Assembly (NCBI GenBank): GCA_002213445.1
Contig: NJIE01000009.1
Location: 62,001-126,000, forward strand
Direction: 5' to 3'
Source of the DNA: Xenophilus sp. AP218F
Lineage (GTDB): Bacteria; Pseudomonadota; Gammaproteobacteria; Burkholderiales; Chromobacteriaceae
Length of the DNA stretch: 64,000 nucleotides
Shown: piece after piece, positions 18,277 to 28,982 of the stretch
Numbering within the stretch: the stretch's first letter is position 1
Layout: every line of letters starts with the position of its first letter
Translations under genes and position numbers: made by a program
The notes under the pieces: model-generated
Databases searched by the model: none
Seen by the model: only the letters and a program-made list of their open reading frames with translations
What the model was told of the DNA's origin: nothing

Positions 18277-19947
18277 ATGAGGCTGGAACAACAATACGCG
18301 CTGCTTTACCGCGAGTTCGGCGAGCGCGCCGCCCATCCCGGCCTGCCGGCGCTGGCCGCGCTGCTGGCTTGCAGCGAACGCAACGCGCGGCTGCAGTTGG
18401 CCAAGATGGCGGACAGAGGCTGGCTGGCCTGGCGGCCGGGCCGCGGCCGCGGCCATCGTTCGGAGCTGCGGCTATTGCTGACCCCGGACGAGATGGCGCT
18501 GGGCGACGCGCGGCGGCTGGTGGCGCGCGGCGAGCTGGAACAGGCCTTCGCGCGGCTGAACGCGCCCTTGCGCCGCCAGTTGCTGACGCGGCTGCCGCAA
18601 CTCTTCGCCCAGGACGATGACCGCAGCCGGCTGCGCATGCCCATCGCCCGCCCCGTCCACACCCTGGACCCGATCAAGGCCTACCATCGGCTCGAAGCGC
18701 ACATCGTCCGCCAGCTGTTCGACTGCCTGTGCGACTTCGACGCCGCCAGCCAAAGCCTCAGGCCGGCGCTGGCCCACCACTGGGAAGCCGACGCCGACGC
18801 CCGCCGCTGGCGCTTCTGGCTGCGCCCCGGCCTGCGCTTTCACGACGGCAGCCCGCTGGACGCCGCCGCGGTGGCCGCCAGCGTGCTGCGGCTGCGCGAC
18901 GAAGACGGCCCTATGCGGCATATGTACCGGGGGCTGGAAGCGGTGGAGACCCATCATCCGCTGTCGCTGAGCTTCCGCCTCGCCCACGGCGACTGGCTGT
19001 GGCCGCAGCGGCTGTACACCGTCAACGCCGCCATCGCGCCGCCGGCGCGCGCCGCCGATTTCGACAGCCATCCGGTGGGCTGCGGTGCGTTCCGCCTGCA
19101 GCGCCACAGCCCGCAGCGGCTGGTGCTGGAGGCCAATCCGCACTACTACCGCGAGCGGCCCTTGCTGGAGCGCATCGAACTGTGGGTGCTGGGCGGCGCG
19201 GACAGCCCGTCCTGCTTCGACCTGCGCCAGGATGCGGCGACGCGCTCGCCCGACGATCCCTTGCAATCGGCCTGCACCTACCTGCTGCCCAACCCGGACG
19301 GCCCGTTCTTCGCCGGCGACGACGCCCGCCGCCGCGGCCTGCTGCGCTTCTTGTCGCAGCCGACGCCGCTGACGGCCGGCGATCCGGAACGCGAGCCGGC
19401 CCTTGGCCTGCTGCCCGGCTGGCGGCAACCGCCGGTGGCCGCCGACGCCGACACTGCCTTGCCGCAAGGCGGCGCGCTGCGGCTCTGCACTTACGACCTG
19501 GCCAGCCCCCCCGGCCTGATCCGCGCGCTGGAGGCGCGGCTGGCCGGCATCGGCGCCAGGCTGGAGGTGACGCGCATCGCCTACCCGGATTTCCACCGAT
19601 ACCGCTGGTGGCAACAGGCCGATCTGGTGCTGATGAGCGAGGTATTGCACGACGACCGCGACTACGGCCTGTATGAATGGCTGGGCGGCAACCCCGGCTT
19701 GCGGCGCAGCCTGCCGCCTGGTCCCCGCGCCCGGTTGGACGCCGATTTGCTGGCCATCCAGCAGTTGCCGGAGCGGGCCGCCCGGATGCGCGCCTATCAG
19801 GCCTGCGCCGACTGGCTGGTGCGGGAAGGCTGGCTGCTGCCGCTCAGCCACGAACGAGAGGGCCTGCAGGCCGGCGACGATATCGCCGGCCTCAGGCAGG
19901 GATTGAGCGGCTGGGTGGATTTTCGCAGCTTGTGGCGCAAGGATTGA
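18277..19947 (+). CDS. sgrR: SgrR-family transcriptional regulator with solute-binding domain
   Basis: SgrR proteins combine an N-terminal winged helix-turn-helix with a C-terminal periplasmic-binding-protein-like domain (SBP_bac_5 type) that senses a small molecule. Here the DNA-binding part is about 1-110 (ALLACSERNARLQLAKM) and the binding domain about 125-540. From the ATG at 18277 the protein has 556 residues, close to the 551 of E. coli SgrR, and its first residues (MRLEQQYALLYREFG) align with that protein. ATGs at 18229 and 18238 are alternatives. In E. coli SgrR activates the sRNA SgrS under glucose-phosphate stress. No SgrS-like RNA can be seen, so only the divergent MFS gene is a likely target. 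Confidence 0.85.
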   Translation: MRLEQQYALLYREFGERAAHPGLPALAALLACSERNARLQLAKMADRGWLAWRPGRGRGHRSELRLLLTPDEMALGDARRLVARGELEQAFARLNAPLRRQLLTRLPQLFAQDDDRSRLRMPIARPVHTLDPIKAYHRLEAHIVRQLFDCLCDFDAASQSLRPALAHHWEADADARRWRFWLRPGLRFHDGSPLDAAAVAASVLRLRDEDGPMRHMYRGLEAVETHHPLSLSFRLAHGDWLWPQRLYTVNAAIAPPARAADFDSHPVGCGAFRLQRHSPQRLVLEANPHYYRERPLLERIELWVLGGADSPSCFDLRQDAATRSPDDPLQSACTYLLPNPDGPFFAGDDARRRGLLRFLSQPTPLTAGDPEREPALGLLPGWRQPPVAADADTALPQGGALRLCTYDLASPPGLIRALEARLAGIGARLEVTRIAYPDFHRYRWWQQADLVLMSEVLHDDRDYGLYEWLGGNPGLRRSLPPGPRARLDADLLAIQQLPERAARMRAYQACADWLVREGWLLPLSHEREGLQAGDDIAGLRQGLSGWVDFRSLWRKD

Positions 19948-19975
19948 ACCTGGGCCGGATGAAAACGCGCCAGCC

Positions 19976-20605
19976 TTACCAGCGCACGCTGTCGATGCGG
20001 CGTCGGTACCAGCCGGTCACCGACAGCCGCTGCCGCCGCGCCGGCAGCACCTCGTGCCAGAAGCGGTCGGACAGGAACAGCACCAGCGTGCCGGCTTCCG
20101 GCTTGACGTCGATGAATTCGGCGCAAGCGTCGTCCAGATACAGCCGGATTTCGCCGCCGGCGTCGTCCGGCCAGTCCTGATTCAGATACAACACCGTGGT
20201 CAGCGTGCGGGCGTCGTCGTCGCGGAAGCGGTCCAGGTGCTTCTTGTAGAACGCGCCCTCCGGATAGACGGCGAAGTGCGACTCCAGCTCGGCCAGGCCC
20301 AGATACAGCCCGCGATTGACCGCCAGCATGATCTCGTCCATCGCCGCCTGATAGGCGCGCACCGCCGGCAGCTCCGCCGCCTGGTCCAGCCACAGCACCG
20401 AATCGCTGCGGATCTCGGCGCGGCGCGCCTGGCCGTCGGCGCGGCCGGTGGCCGCCTCGTGGAAACGCCCCTGGTCCCATACCTCGACGCACGCCTCCCG
20501 CAATTCGCCGGTCAGCGTGGCCGGCATGGCGTTGGGGATGACGACCCAGCCGCGTTCGGCCAGGGTGTCGATAACGGTATCGAGATTGAAAAGCAGTTGG
20601 GACAT
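19976..20605 (-). CDS. 2OG-Fe(II) dioxygenase, prolyl-hydroxylase-like (PPHD-like)
   Basis: The 209-residue protein has the iron facial triad and 2-oxoglutarate arginine of P4H-type oxygenases: H and D in FYKKHLDRFRDDD, the distal H in SDRFWHEVLP, and R in RRQRLSVTGWYR. Length and the segment EIRSDSVLWLD resemble the Pseudomonas protein PPHD, which hydroxylates a proline in EF-Tu, and the animal PHD enzymes. That function is a reasonable hypothesis rather than a certainty, since related proteins act on free amino acids or unknown targets. It stands alone, convergent with sgrR. Confidence 0.8.
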   Translation of the reverse strand: MSQLLFNLDTVIDTLAERGWVVIPNAMPATLTGELREACVEVWDQGRFHEAATGRADGQARRAEIRSDSVLWLDQAAELPAVRAYQAAMDEIMLAVNRGLYLGLAELESHFAVYPEGAFYKKHLDRFRDDDARTLTTVLYLNQDWPDDAGGEIRLYLDDACAEFIDVKPEAGTLVLFLSDRFWHEVLPARRQRLSVTGWYRRRIDSVRW

Positions 20606-20850
20606 GATGGCGAATAAGCCTCGCGAATGCGGTGCGGATTTCTACCACAAGCCGGCCGCGCTGGCGAATGCCGAAAGTCAATTATTTCAAACATTTTGCA
20701 CCCCATCCGGATAGGATGCCGCCCGCCCGCTGCGCGGCGCCCAACCCGCCGCCGCCAGGGTAAGAGGCATGACATCCGGATGGCCGCGCCCGGCGCGGCG
20801 CGCCGTCGGGAACGCCTGAGGAAAATGGCAGACTGCCCGCCGCCGGCCGG

Positions 20851-21768
20851 TCAATAATTCTCCGCCACTTCGCAAAAACGTCCGGCCAGCCACTCCAGCG
20901 CCAGCGGGAAATGATCGCGTGCCGCGTCCGGGTGCGTCAGCAATGAGACGTGGTTGTAGTCGTGCAGATGGCCGGTCTTGCGCGCCAGCAGATGCAGGCA
21001 GGAGCGATGCGGGCCGCTTTCGTCGCGGAAGCGGCGCACGTCTTCCGGGTGGCCGCGGCAGGGATCGTTGATCGCGGCGAAATACAGCGTCGGCGGCAGG
21101 CCGTGCCGGCGGGCGGCCGCGGCGTAGTCGAAGCCGTCGTCGCTATCCACCCAGGGCTTGGGCTGCGCCCACAGCTTGCTTTGCAGATGGCTCTTGTCGC
21201 TTTCGTTGTCTGCTCCCAGCCGGATGCGGCGCGCCGGCAGATAGCCGCAGGCGCGGATCAGCAGCCGCGAGGCGACGTTCCACATGAAGTCCACTTCGAT
21301 CAGCTTGTTGAGATTGCGCACCCGCACGCTGCGCTTGGAGCCGAAATACACTACGCTTTTCACTTGCCGGGCGATTTCCGGAAAGCGAACCAGACAGCTC
21401 GTCATATGCACGCCGCCCCAGGAGTGGGCGATCCAGTGCAGCGCCTGTTCGCCTTTCAGCTGGCGGATGAAGCGATGCAGCGCCGGCAGGTCCTCGCAGA
21501 TGGTTTCGGTCTGGCCGTGGCGCGAGGCGCGGCTGATGCTGGGCGTGCTGCGGCCCCGGCCGCGCAGATCGGCGACGAACACGTCGTAGCCGGCGTCGGC
21601 CAGAAAGTGGGCCAGCCCCTTGCCTGAATCGGAATAGAAGGTGCGGCCATTGGCCATCACGCCGTGCAGCATCAATACCGGCTCGCCGTCCGGCCGGCCG
21701 CAGATCCTCTTCAAGAACAGCCGCTCCCCGGCTACCGGCACAAACAGATCCTGCTGCAGTTTCTCCAT
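20851..21768 (-). CDS. alpha/beta-fold hydrolase
   Basis: This 305-residue hydrolase has the oxyanion region LMLHGVMANGRTF, the strand VFVADLRGRGRS, and nucleophile S116 in IAHSWGG, a GxSxG variant with Ala first. A late Asp (AINDPCRG) and His (YNHVSLL) could complete the triad. The arrangement recalls lipase/esterase-like hydrolases, but the substrate cannot be told. There is no signal peptide, so it is probably cytoplasmic. It is followed by 245 bases without a gene, in which ATCCGGAT occurs twice (about 20706 and 20775). Confidence 0.8.
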   Translation of the reverse strand: MEKLQQDLFVPVAGERLFLKRICGRPDGEPVLMLHGVMANGRTFYSDSGKGLAHFLADAGYDVFVADLRGRGRSTPSISRASRHGQTETICEDLPALHRFIRQLKGEQALHWIAHSWGGVHMTSCLVRFPEIARQVKSVVYFGSKRSVRVRNLNKLIEVDFMWNVASRLLIRACGYLPARRIRLGADNESDKSHLQSKLWAQPKPWVDSDDGFDYAAAARRHGLPPTLYFAAINDPCRGHPEDVRRFRDESGPHRSCLHLLARKTGHLHDYNHVSLLTHPDAARDHFPLALEWLAGRFCEVAENY

Positions 21769-21884
21769 GTTCTCCTCGCTAAATGGCGCCCTCGCCGTCT
21801 GCGCGGCGATTCAAGCAAACGCTTGATCATGACAAAGAATGAGGCCAGGAGGAAGGCCGCCCGCGCCGATCGGCCGCAAGCGGA

Positions 21885-21916
21885 TAAAAAAACACCGCGC
21901 CGAAAACGGCGCGGTG
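21885..21916 (-). terminator. intrinsic terminator after pepN
   Basis: On the minus strand CACCGCGCCG-TTTT-CGGCGCGGTG is followed by eight T residues. It lies 20 bases beyond the pepN stop. Confidence 0.92.
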
Positions 21917-21935
21917 CGGGCGAAGCGGGCTGGCG

Positions 21936-24557
21936 TCAGGCTTCCAGGATTTTGGAGACGATCTCGTACACGTCCTTGGAGAGTTTGGCTTCGCTCATGC
22001 GCTTGAGCTCGGCGCGCATCAGCGCCTGGCGGCCCGGCTCCAGCTTCTTGAGCCGGCGGAAGGCGCTGACGATGCGGCTGGCCACCTGCGGGTTGATGGC
22101 GTCCAGCGCCAGCACCTGGTCGGCCAGGAAGCGGTAGCCGCTGCCGTCCGCCGCGTGGAAATGCGCCATATTGGCGCCGAAGCTGCCGATCAGCGCGCGC
22201 GCCTTGTTCGGGTTCTTCAGCGAGAACGCCGGATGGCTCATCGCGTGGCGCACGTGCTCCAGCGTGCCTTCGAGCTGGCTGCCGGCCACCAGGGAGAAGA
22301 ACTTGTCCATCACCAGCGCATCGCCCTGCCAGCGCGAGGCGAAGGCGGTGTAGCACTCGTCGCGTTCCTCGCCGTCGCGGTCGCGCAGCGCCAGCATCGC
22401 GCCCATCTGGTCGGTCATATTGTCCGTTTCCAGGCACTGCTTGGCGGCGGCTTCGGCCGGCCAGGCGTCGTCCAGGCGGTTGAGCATCTGCAAGGCGCGG
22501 TTCTTCAGGCTGCGCTTGCCGCTGTCCTGAGGCTTGTAGTCGCGGGTGAGGTTGAGTTCGTACGCCTCGCGCCAGTCGCCGCGCAGCGCGCGCGCCAGCT
22601 CGTCGAGCACGAAATCGCGCACCTGGTGGATGACAGCCGGATCGGCCACGTCCACCATTTCCAGGATTTCGGCTTCGGACGGCAGATTGAGCATCAACGC
22701 CTTGAAGGCCGGGTCGGCGGCGTGATCCTTCAGCACCGCGCGCATGGCGGCGATGAAGGTGTCCGGCAGCTTGAGCGCGCGGCCGGCGGCCACGTCGGCG
22801 ATCAGCTGCTTGAACAGGCGCTCGGCGAAGGTCTGGCCGGCCTCCCAGCGGCAGAAGCTGTCGCTGTCGTTGGCCATCAGGAAGGCGAGCTGGTCGTCGC
22901 GCCAGTCGCATTCCAGCTTGACCGGGGCGGAGAAGCCTCGCAGCAGCGAGGGCACCGGTTCGGCCGGCACGTCGACGAAGACGAAGGTCTGCTCGGCGGC
23001 CTTGACGTCCAGCACGCGGGTGGCGGCGCCGGCAACGGCTTCGCCTTCCAGCCGCAGCGGCAAGTCCTTGCCGTCCGCGCCCACCAGGCCCAGGGCCAGC
23101 GGAATGTGGAACGGCAGCTTCGCGTCCTGGCCCGGGGTGGCCGGGCAGCTTTGGCTGACATGCAAGACGTAGCGCTGGCCGGCCGGGTCGTAGCTGCCCT
23201 TGACGCTCAGGCGCGGCGTGCCGGCCTGGCTGTACCACAACGCGAACTGGGTCAGATCGACGTCGTTGGCGTCGGCCATCGCGGCGCGGAAGTCGTCGCA
23301 GGTCACCGCCTGGCCGTCGTGGCGCTTGAAGTAGAGCTGCATGCCCTTCTGGAAACCGGCCTCGCCCAGCAGCGTGTGGTACATGCGGACCACTTCGGCG
23401 CCCTTTTCATACACCGTCATGGTGTAGAAGTTGTTCATCTCGATGTAGCTGTCCGGGCGGATCGGATGCGCGGTGGGGCCGGCGTCTTCCGGGAACTGGC
23501 TGGCGCGCAGGCCCTTGACGTCCTCGATGCGCTTGACGGCGCGGCTGTTGAGGTCGGCGCCGAACTCCTGGTCGCGGAACACGGTCAGGCCTTCCTTCAG
23601 GCTCAGCTGGAACCAGTCGCGGCAGGTGACGCGGTTGCCGGTCCAGTTGTGGAAGTATTCGTGGCCGATGACGCGCTCGACGCCTTCGAAGTCGAAGTCG
23701 GTGGCGGTGTCCTTGCGCGCCAGCACGTACTTGGTGTTGAAGATGTTGAGGCCCTTGTTCTCCATCGCGCCCATGTTGAAGTCGCCCACCGCCACGATCA
23801 TGTAGATGTCGAGGTCGTACTCCAGGCCGAAGCGGGTTTCGTCCCACTTCATCGAGTGCTTGAGCGAGTCCATCGCGTGCTGGGTCTTGTCCTGGTCGGC
23901 CGGCTCGGTCCAGATCTCCAGCGCCACTTCGCGGCCGCGCATGGTGGTGAACTTGTCCTTCAGCGCGGTGAGCTTGCCGGCCACCAGCGCGAACAGGTAG
24001 GACGGCTTGCGGTACGGGTCCACCCACTTCACCCAGTGGCGCTTCTTGTCCACCATGCCCTCGCCCACCTTGTTGCCGTTGGACAGCAGCACCGGGTATT
24101 TCTGCTTGTCGGCCTTGATGGTGGTGGTGAACTTGGCCATCACGTCCGGACGGTCGAGGTAATAGGTGATCTTGCGGAAGCCTTCCGGCTCGCACTGGGT
24201 GAACAGGTTGCCGCTGGAAGCGTACAGGCCCATCAGGCTGGTATTGCTGGCCGGGTCCAGTTCGGTTTCGATTTCCAGGATGAAGCTGTCCGGCACCTCG
24301 CGCACGGTCAGCACGTCGTCGGCCAGCGAATAGCGGCCATCGTCCAGCTTGTCGCCGTCCAGCGTCACCGCCAGCAGCCTGGCGCTGCCGTCCAGGCGCA
24401 AGTCGCGCTCGGCGCGGCCTTCGGCGCGGGTGATGACCAGCCGCGAATGCACGCGGGTGGCCTCGTCTTCGATGTCGAACACCAGATCGACGCGATCGAT
24501 CAGAAAGGCCGGAGCCGCGTAATCCTTGCGGTACTTCACTTCCGGTTGTTGCGCCAT
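21936..24557 (-). CDS. pepN: aminopeptidase N (M1 family)
   Basis: PepN removes N-terminal amino acids from peptides in the cytoplasm and is a main housekeeping aminopeptidase. The 873-residue length is typical. The zinc site is H299-E300-x2-H303 in [19 protein letters not shown] with the downstream Glu in [12 protein letters not shown]. The substrate-binding signature GAMENKG appears just before it ([15 protein letters not shown]). The N-terminus [13 protein letters not shown] fits the family. It lies downstream of an M61 peptidase gene on the same strand, about 120 bases away, so both may be one transcript. A strong terminator follows. Confidence 0.97.
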   Translation of the reverse strand: MAQQPEVKYRKDYAAPAFLIDRVDLVFDIEDEATRVHSRLVITRAEGRAERDLRLDGSARLLAVTLDGDKLDDGRYSLADDVLTVREVPDSFILEIETELDPASNTSLMGLYASSGNLFTQCEPEGFRKITYYLDRPDVMAKFTTTIKADKQKYPVLLSNGNKVGEGMVDKKRHWVKWVDPYRKPSYLFALVAGKLTALKDKFTTMRGREVALEIWTEPADQDKTQHAMDSLKHSMKWDETRFGLEYDLDIYMIVAVGDFNMGAMENKGLNIFNTKYVLARKDTATDFDFEGVERVIGHEYFHNWTGNRVTCRDWFQLSLKEGLTVFRDQEFGADLNSRAVKRIEDVKGLRASQFPEDAGPTAHPIRPDSYIEMNNFYTMTVYEKGAEVVRMYHTLLGEAGFQKGMQLYFKRHDGQAVTCDDFRAAMADANDVDLTQFALWYSQAGTPRLSVKGSYDPAGQRYVLHVSQSCPATPGQDAKLPFHIPLALGLVGADGKDLPLRLEGEAVAGAATRVLDVKAAEQTFVFVDVPAEPVPSLLRGFSAPVKLECDWRDDQLAFLMANDSDSFCRWEAGQTFAERLFKQLIADVAAGRALKLPDTFIAAMRAVLKDHAADPAFKALMLNLPSEAEILEMVDVADPAVIHQVRDFVLDELARALRGDWREAYELNLTRDYKPQDSGKRSLKNRALQMLNRLDDAWPAEAAAKQCLETDNMTDQMGAMLALRDRDGEERDECYTAFASRWQGDALVMDKFFSLVAGSQLEGTLEHVRHAMSHPAFSLKNPNKARALIGSFGANMAHFHAADGSGYRFLADQVLALDAINPQVASRIVSAFRRLKKLEPGRQALMRAELKRMSEAKLSKDVYEIVSKILEA

Positions 24558-24678
24558 GCGTATCTCTCCCTCGGGGCCGGCTAGCCGGCCATTGACAGGC
24601 CGCGGCGCATTGCTGCGGCGCCGCGAGAATATTCGGTTTTCGGCGAAGCGCCGGCGCGACGGGCGTCGGCGCGTTCGC

Positions 24679-26472
24679 TCAGCGGTTGTTGATCCACTTG
24701 CCGCCGCCGGCGGCCACCCGCAGACGGCAGGTATCGGCGGGCGCGGCCTGCAGCCTGGCGTCCACCGCGATCAGCTCGTCGCGGCGGAAGGCGTGCAGCT
24801 TCACCTTGTCGCCCGGCGCGAAACGGGCCAGCGCCTTGTCCAGGTCGCCGGCGCGCAACCAGTCTATCGCCACCAGCACGTCGCCGCCGGAGAGGCCGGC
24901 GGCCTGCGCCGCGCCGCCATCCAGCACATGCGTCAGCTTCACGCCCTGGGCGTCCGGGACGCTGCGCACGCCCAGCACGGCCTTGCCCGGTTTGTCGGCG
25001 AACGCCTCCACCACGCCGCCCTTGTCGGCCGCGCCCTGGCCCGGCTCGAATCTGAGCTCCACGCCCTGCGACGCCAGCAGCTCGGCCAGCGGCAGATCAG
25101 CGGTGGAGCGCAAGGCGGCGTCGAAGAAAGGCTTGAGGTCCAGCCCGGTGGTTTCGATCGCGACGCGTTCCCACTCGTCCTCGGCCAGACCCTTGCCGTC
25201 GGCCAGCCACTTGGCCCACAGCGCGCGCATCACGTCGTCCAGCGATTGCTTGCCCTTGCTGTCGCGGCGGATGAGCAGGTCCAGCGCCAGCGCGGCCAGC
25301 GCGCCCTTGGTGTAATAGCTGACGATGCTGTTGGGGCTGTTTTCGTCCTGGCGATAGTACTTGGTCCAGGCTTCGAAACTGGATTGCTCCAGCGTCTGCT
25401 TCATTCTGCCCGCGCCGCGTTGCACGCCTGTGATGGTTTCGGCCAGCAGGGCCAGATAGCGCTTCTCGTCGATCAGGCCGCTGCGCGCCAGAGCGAGGTC
25501 GTCGTAATAGGAGGTGATGCCTTCGAAGGCCCACAACAGGCGGGTATAGCCCTCCTGATTCAGGTCGTAGGGTGTGAACGCCGCCGGCTTCATGCGCTTG
25601 ACGTTCCAGCTGTGGAAGTATTCGTGACTGATCAGGCCAAGCAGCTTGAGGTAGCCCTCGCCGATCTCGGTCGCGCCTTCGGCCGGCAAATCGTCGCGAT
25701 TGGCCACCAGCGCGGTGGAGGCGCGATGCTCGAGGCCGCCGTAGATGTCCTTGCCGACAAACAGCATGAACACGTAGCGTTCGAACGGCGCGGGCTCGCC
25801 GAACAGGCGGATCTGGTATTCGCAAATCTTCTTGGTGTCGGCCGCCAGGCGCTTCAGGTCGCCCTGGAAGCGGCCGGAGACGACAAACTCGTGCGGCACG
25901 CCGCAGGCCTTGAAGGCGATGCGCTGGAACTCGCCCATTTCCACCGGGTGATCGAGCAGTTCGTCGTAGTCGGCGGCGCGGTAAAGGCCGAAGCCGGACT
26001 TTTTCTTGACGTCGACCGCGGGCAGGCTGGTCGCCACCTTCCACTCGGCATGCGCCTTGCCTTCCGGCGGCAGCAATTCCACCTCGCAAGCCTCGCCCTC
26101 ATAGCCGTCCGCAGCCAAAAAAACGCTGCTGGCATTAAAGAAGCCGCGCGCGCCGTCCAGGTACGCGCCGCGCACCGACAGATCAAACGCGTACACCTGA
26201 TAACGCAGCGTCAGCGGCCCGCGGCAAGGCTCCGCCTGCCAGCTGTTCTTGCCAAGCTGTTGCAAATCAACGGGTTTCCCGGCCGACTCGGCCCGAATGG
26301 CGCTCAGATTCCTGGAAAATTCACGGATCATATAACTGCCGGGAATCCAGGTTGGCAGCGAGAAAATCTGACCCTTCTTGGCGGGGCGCGCCACGGTCAG
26401 CATGACATCGAACAAATGCGCTTCCGGCGAGGCTGGGCGCAGGGTGTAGCGAATGGGTGCGGATACGGTCAT
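24679..26472 (-). CDS. M61 family peptidase with PDZ domain (glycyl aminopeptidase-like)
   Basis: This 597-residue metallopeptidase has a PepM61-type N-terminal domain, a catalytic thermolysin-like domain with H283-E284-x2-H287 in [16 protein letters not shown], the downstream Glu in [12 protein letters not shown], and a C-terminal PDZ domain (about 485-570, [15 protein letters not shown]). It prefers peptides with N-terminal Gly or Ala in studied relatives. The ATG at 26472 ([15 protein letters not shown]) was chosen because the extra in-frame upstream residues do not look like family sequence. There is no clear signal peptide. It neighbours pepN on the same strand, consistent with peptide catabolism. 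Confidence 0.9.
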   Translation of the reverse strand: MTVSAPIRYTLRPASPEAHLFDVMLTVARPAKKGQIFSLPTWIPGSYMIREFSRNLSAIRAESAGKPVDLQQLGKNSWQAEPCRGPLTLRYQVYAFDLSVRGAYLDGARGFFNASSVFLAADGYEGEACEVELLPPEGKAHAEWKVATSLPAVDVKKKSGFGLYRAADYDELLDHPVEMGEFQRIAFKACGVPHEFVVSGRFQGDLKRLAADTKKICEYQIRLFGEPAPFERYVFMLFVGKDIYGGLEHRASTALVANRDDLPAEGATEIGEGYLKLLGLISHEYFHSWNVKRMKPAAFTPYDLNQEGYTRLLWAFEGITSYYDDLALARSGLIDEKRYLALLAETITGVQRGAGRMKQTLEQSSFEAWTKYYRQDENSPNSIVSYYTKGALAALALDLLIRRDSKGKQSLDDVMRALWAKWLADGKGLAEDEWERVAIETTGLDLKPFFDAALRSTADLPLAELLASQGVELRFEPGQGAADKGGVVEAFADKPGKAVLGVRSVPDAQGVKLTHVLDGGAAQAAGLSGGDVLVAIDWLRAGDLDKALARFAPGDKVKLHAFRRDELIAVDARLQAAPADTCRLRVAAGGGKWINNR

Positions 26473-26546
26473 GATCGGCCTGCAAGCGTTGCAAAACCTG
26501 ACAATTCTAGCACCGGGCACGATTTCCGGGTGTCATTTATGGCCAC

Positions 26547-26587
26547 TTGACCCAAGTCAAAGTTGGCGCGCGGAAGCCCAATACAAT
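26547..26587 (+). promoter_or_regulatory. class II FNR/ANR-type promoter of the cbb3 oxidase operon
   Basis: TTGACCCAAGTCAA (26547-26560) is a perfect palindrome matching the FNR/ANR pattern TTGAY-N4-RTCAA. A -10 box TACAAT lies at 26582-26587, so the centre of the site falls about 41 bases before the expected start near 26594, the arrangement of FNR-activated class II promoters. An FNR gene is present at 51041-51787. ccoN is the first gene downstream. Confidence 0.85.
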
Positions 26588-26594
26588 TGCATGC

Positions 26595-26921
26595 GGAGCA
26601 ACATGGATAATTCGTGTTTTTACGCTCGCTTGAAATAAGAAACGACTTACCGAAAGCCGCCGCTATTCCGCCTGCAACTGGCTCGCACTAGGTAATTGAT
26701 CTAGAATGCAAGGTTGAATAAATGGGGAGACGGTGCTGTCGCAGGGTCATCAAAACTGCTATCAAAGAGGATGACGCTGCGATGTCGGGTCCAGCACCTC
26801 ATTTTCTCTGAATCGGTTTTCCCGCGACCTGGGCTCCCGGCAGTAGATTGGGACACTCGCCAGGAGTTCAAGTCGCTACGGTTCGTCATGTTCTGAGTTA
26901 GCAACCTTGGAGATAACCTTA
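26595..26921 (+). other. long untranslated leader of ccoN
   Basis: About 327 bases separate the predicted transcription start from the ccoN ATG. The sequence is visibly less GC-rich than its surroundings. One TTG-initiated open frame of 60 codons (26714-26896) has no convincing ribosome site or family resemblance. No riboswitch or clear terminator is recognisable. A second, nearer promoter cannot be excluded. Confidence 0.4.
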
Positions 26922-28346
26922 ATGGAAACGCAATCCACTTATAACTATAAGGTGGTGCGCCAATTTGCCGTCATGACCGTTGTTTGGGGCATCGTCGGCA
27001 TGTTGGTGGGCGTCATTATTGCGGCCCAGCTGGTGTGGCCGGAGCTCAATTTCGGGCCCTGGTTCCACTTCGGCCGCCTGCGCCCCCTGCATACCAACGC
27101 CGTCATTTTCGCCTTCGGCGGCTGCGGTTTGTTCGCCACCTCCTACTACGTGGTGCAACGTACCTGTAACGTTCGCCTGATCTCGGACAAACTGGCGGCT
27201 TTCACTTTCTGGGCCTGGCAGCTGATCATCGTGCTGGCCGCCATCACCCTGCCGCTGGGCATTACCTTCGGCAAGGAATACGCCGAACTGGAATGGCCGA
27301 TCAAGCTGATGATCGCCGTGACATGGGTGGTATACGCCATCGTGTTCTTCGGCACCATCGCCATCCGCAAGGTCAAGCACATCTACGTGGCCAACTGGTT
27401 CTACGGCGCCTTCATCCTCGCCGTAGCCCTGCTGCACATCGTGAACTCCGCCTTCGTGCCGGTTACCCTGTGGAAATCCTACTCGGTCTACTCCGGCGCC
27501 GTGGACGCCATGGTGCAATGGTGGTACGGCCACAATGCCGTGGGCTTCTTCCTGACCGCAGCCTTCCTCGGCATGATGTACTACTTCGTGCCGAAGCAAG
27601 CCGGCCGCCCGGTATACTCCTACCGCCTGTCCGTCGTGCACTTCTGGGCGCTGATCTTCACCTATATGTGGGCCGGTCCGCACCACCTGCACTACACCGC
27701 CCTGCCCGACTGGACCCAATCGGTCGGCATGGTGTTCTCCCTGATCCTGCTGGCGCCTTCCTGGGGCGGCATGATCAACGGCATCATGACCCTGTCCGGC
27801 GCCTGGCATAAGCTGCGCACCGACCCGGTGCTGAAATTCCTGGTGGTATCGCTGTCCTTCTACGGCATGTCCACCTTCGAAGGCCCGATGATGTCTATCA
27901 AGACCGTCAACGCCCTCTCCCACTACACCGACTGGACCATCGGCCACGTGCACTCCGGCGCGCTCGGCTGGGTGGGCTTCATCACCATCGGCTCCATGTA
28001 CTACCTGATCCCGCGCCTGTTCGGCCGCGATTCGATGCACAGCGTCAAGCTGATCGAAGCGCACTTCTGGCTGGCTACCGTCGGCGTCGTGCTGTACATC
28101 GCCGCGCTGTGGATTTCCGGCGTGACCCAGGGCCTGATGTGGCGCGCCCTGAACCCGGACGGCACCCTGACCTACGCCTTCGTCGAAGCGGTCAAGGCAA
28201 CCTATCCGTACCACTTCGTGCGCTTCCTGGGCGGCGGCTTGTACCTGGTGGGCATGCTGCTGATGGCTTACAACACTTTCCGCACCATCGCCGCCGGCCG
28301 CGCCGTGGATGCCAAGATTCCTGCCATTGGCGCACAGGCACACTAA
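26922..28346 (+). CDS. ccoN: cbb3-type cytochrome c oxidase subunit I
   Basis: CcoN is the catalytic membrane subunit, holding haem b, haem b3 and CuB, and reduces oxygen with high affinity. The 474-residue protein has about twelve helices and the expected His ligands in [25 protein letters not shown] (CuB His with the cross-linked Tyr region), [16 protein letters not shown] and [14 protein letters not shown]. The ATG at 26922 is preceded by GGAG nine bases upstream; a TTG at 26907 in the same frame is not favoured. It heads ccoNOQP, with the FNR-type promoter upstream. Confidence 0.98.
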   Translation: METQSTYNYKVVRQFAVMTVVWGIVGMLVGVIIAAQLVWPELNFGPWFHFGRLRPLHTNAVIFAFGGCGLFATSYYVVQRTCNVRLISDKLAAFTFWAWQLIIVLAAITLPLGITFGKEYAELEWPIKLMIAVTWVVYAIVFFGTIAIRKVKHIYVANWFYGAFILAVALLHIVNSAFVPVTLWKSYSVYSGAVDAMVQWWYGHNAVGFFLTAAFLGMMYYFVPKQAGRPVYSYRLSVVHFWALIFTYMWAGPHHLHYTALPDWTQSVGMVFSLILLAPSWGGMINGIMTLSGAWHKLRTDPVLKFLVVSLSFYGMSTFEGPMMSIKTVNALSHYTDWTIGHVHSGALGWVGFITIGSMYYLIPRLFGRDSMHSVKLIEAHFWLATVGVVLYIAALWISGVTQGLMWRALNPDGTLTYAFVEAVKATYPYHFVRFLGGGLYLVGMLLMAYNTFRTIAAGRAVDAKIPAIGAQAH

Positions 28347-28364
28347 GGGGACGAGGGAAATATC

Positions 28365-28979
28365 ATGGACAAAATCCAGAAACTGGTCGAAGAGCACGTT
28401 GGTTGGCTGATCGTGTTCACCCTGCTGGTGATCAGCGTTGCAGGCCTGGTTGAAATCCTGCCGCTGGCCTTCCAGAAATCCACGACCGAGCCGGTCGCCG
28501 GCGTCAAGCCTTACACCGCGCTGCAACTGGCCGGCCGCGACATCTACATCCGCGAAGGCTGCTACAACTGCCACTCGCAGATGATCCGTCCGTTCCGCGC
28601 CGAAACCGAACGTTACGGCCACTACTCGGTAGCCGGCGAGTCGGTATACGACCACCCGTTCCAGTGGGGCTCCAAGCGCACCGGTCCGGACCTGGCCCGC
28701 GTTGGCGGCCGCTACTCCGACGAGTGGCAGCGCGTCCACCTGATCAACCCGCGCGACGTGGTGCCGGAATCCAACATGCCGGCGTTCCCGTGGCTGGCCA
28801 AGAACCTGGTCGACGCCGAAGTCGTGCCCAAGAAGATGGAAGCCCTGCGTCTGGTAGGCGTGCCCTACTCCGACAAGGAAATCCAGGAAGCGAAGGCACA
28901 GGTGGAAGGCAAGTCCGAAATGGACGCGCTGATTGCTTACCTGCAAGGCTTGGGTCTTGCGCTGAAGAACGTTCGTTAA
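28365..28979 (+). CDS. ccoO: cbb3-type cytochrome c oxidase subunit II (monohaem cytochrome c)
   Basis: CcoO passes electrons to CcoN. The 204-residue protein has one N-terminal membrane anchor (about 12-35) and one haem c site, C66-x2-C69-H70 ([10 protein letters not shown]), with the axial Met in [12 protein letters not shown]. Length and motifs are standard. It follows ccoN by 18 bases in the same operon. Confidence 0.98.
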   Translation: MDKIQKLVEEHVGWLIVFTLLVISVAGLVEILPLAFQKSTTEPVAGVKPYTALQLAGRDIYIREGCYNCHSQMIRPFRAETERYGHYSVAGESVYDHPFQWGSKRTGPDLARVGGRYSDEWQRVHLINPRDVVPESNMPAFPWLAKNLVDAEVVPKKMEALRLVGVPYSDKEIQEAKAQVEGKSEMDALIAYLQGLGLALKNVR

Positions 28980-28982
28980 GCC

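Noticed and set aside
20700-20785. Two copies of ATCCGGAT in the gap after the hydrolase gene
   Set aside because: Short palindrome common in GC-rich DNA, wide spacing and no promoter nearby.
22155-24584. Long open frame of about 809 codons antisense to pepN
   Set aside because: High-GC shadow frame; composition Ala/Val/Gln/His-rich with no motifs, fully inside a clear aminopeptidase gene.
26714-26896. Sixty-codon frame in the ccoN leader
   Set aside because: TTG start, weak ribosome site, no recognisable features; kept only as part of the leader description.
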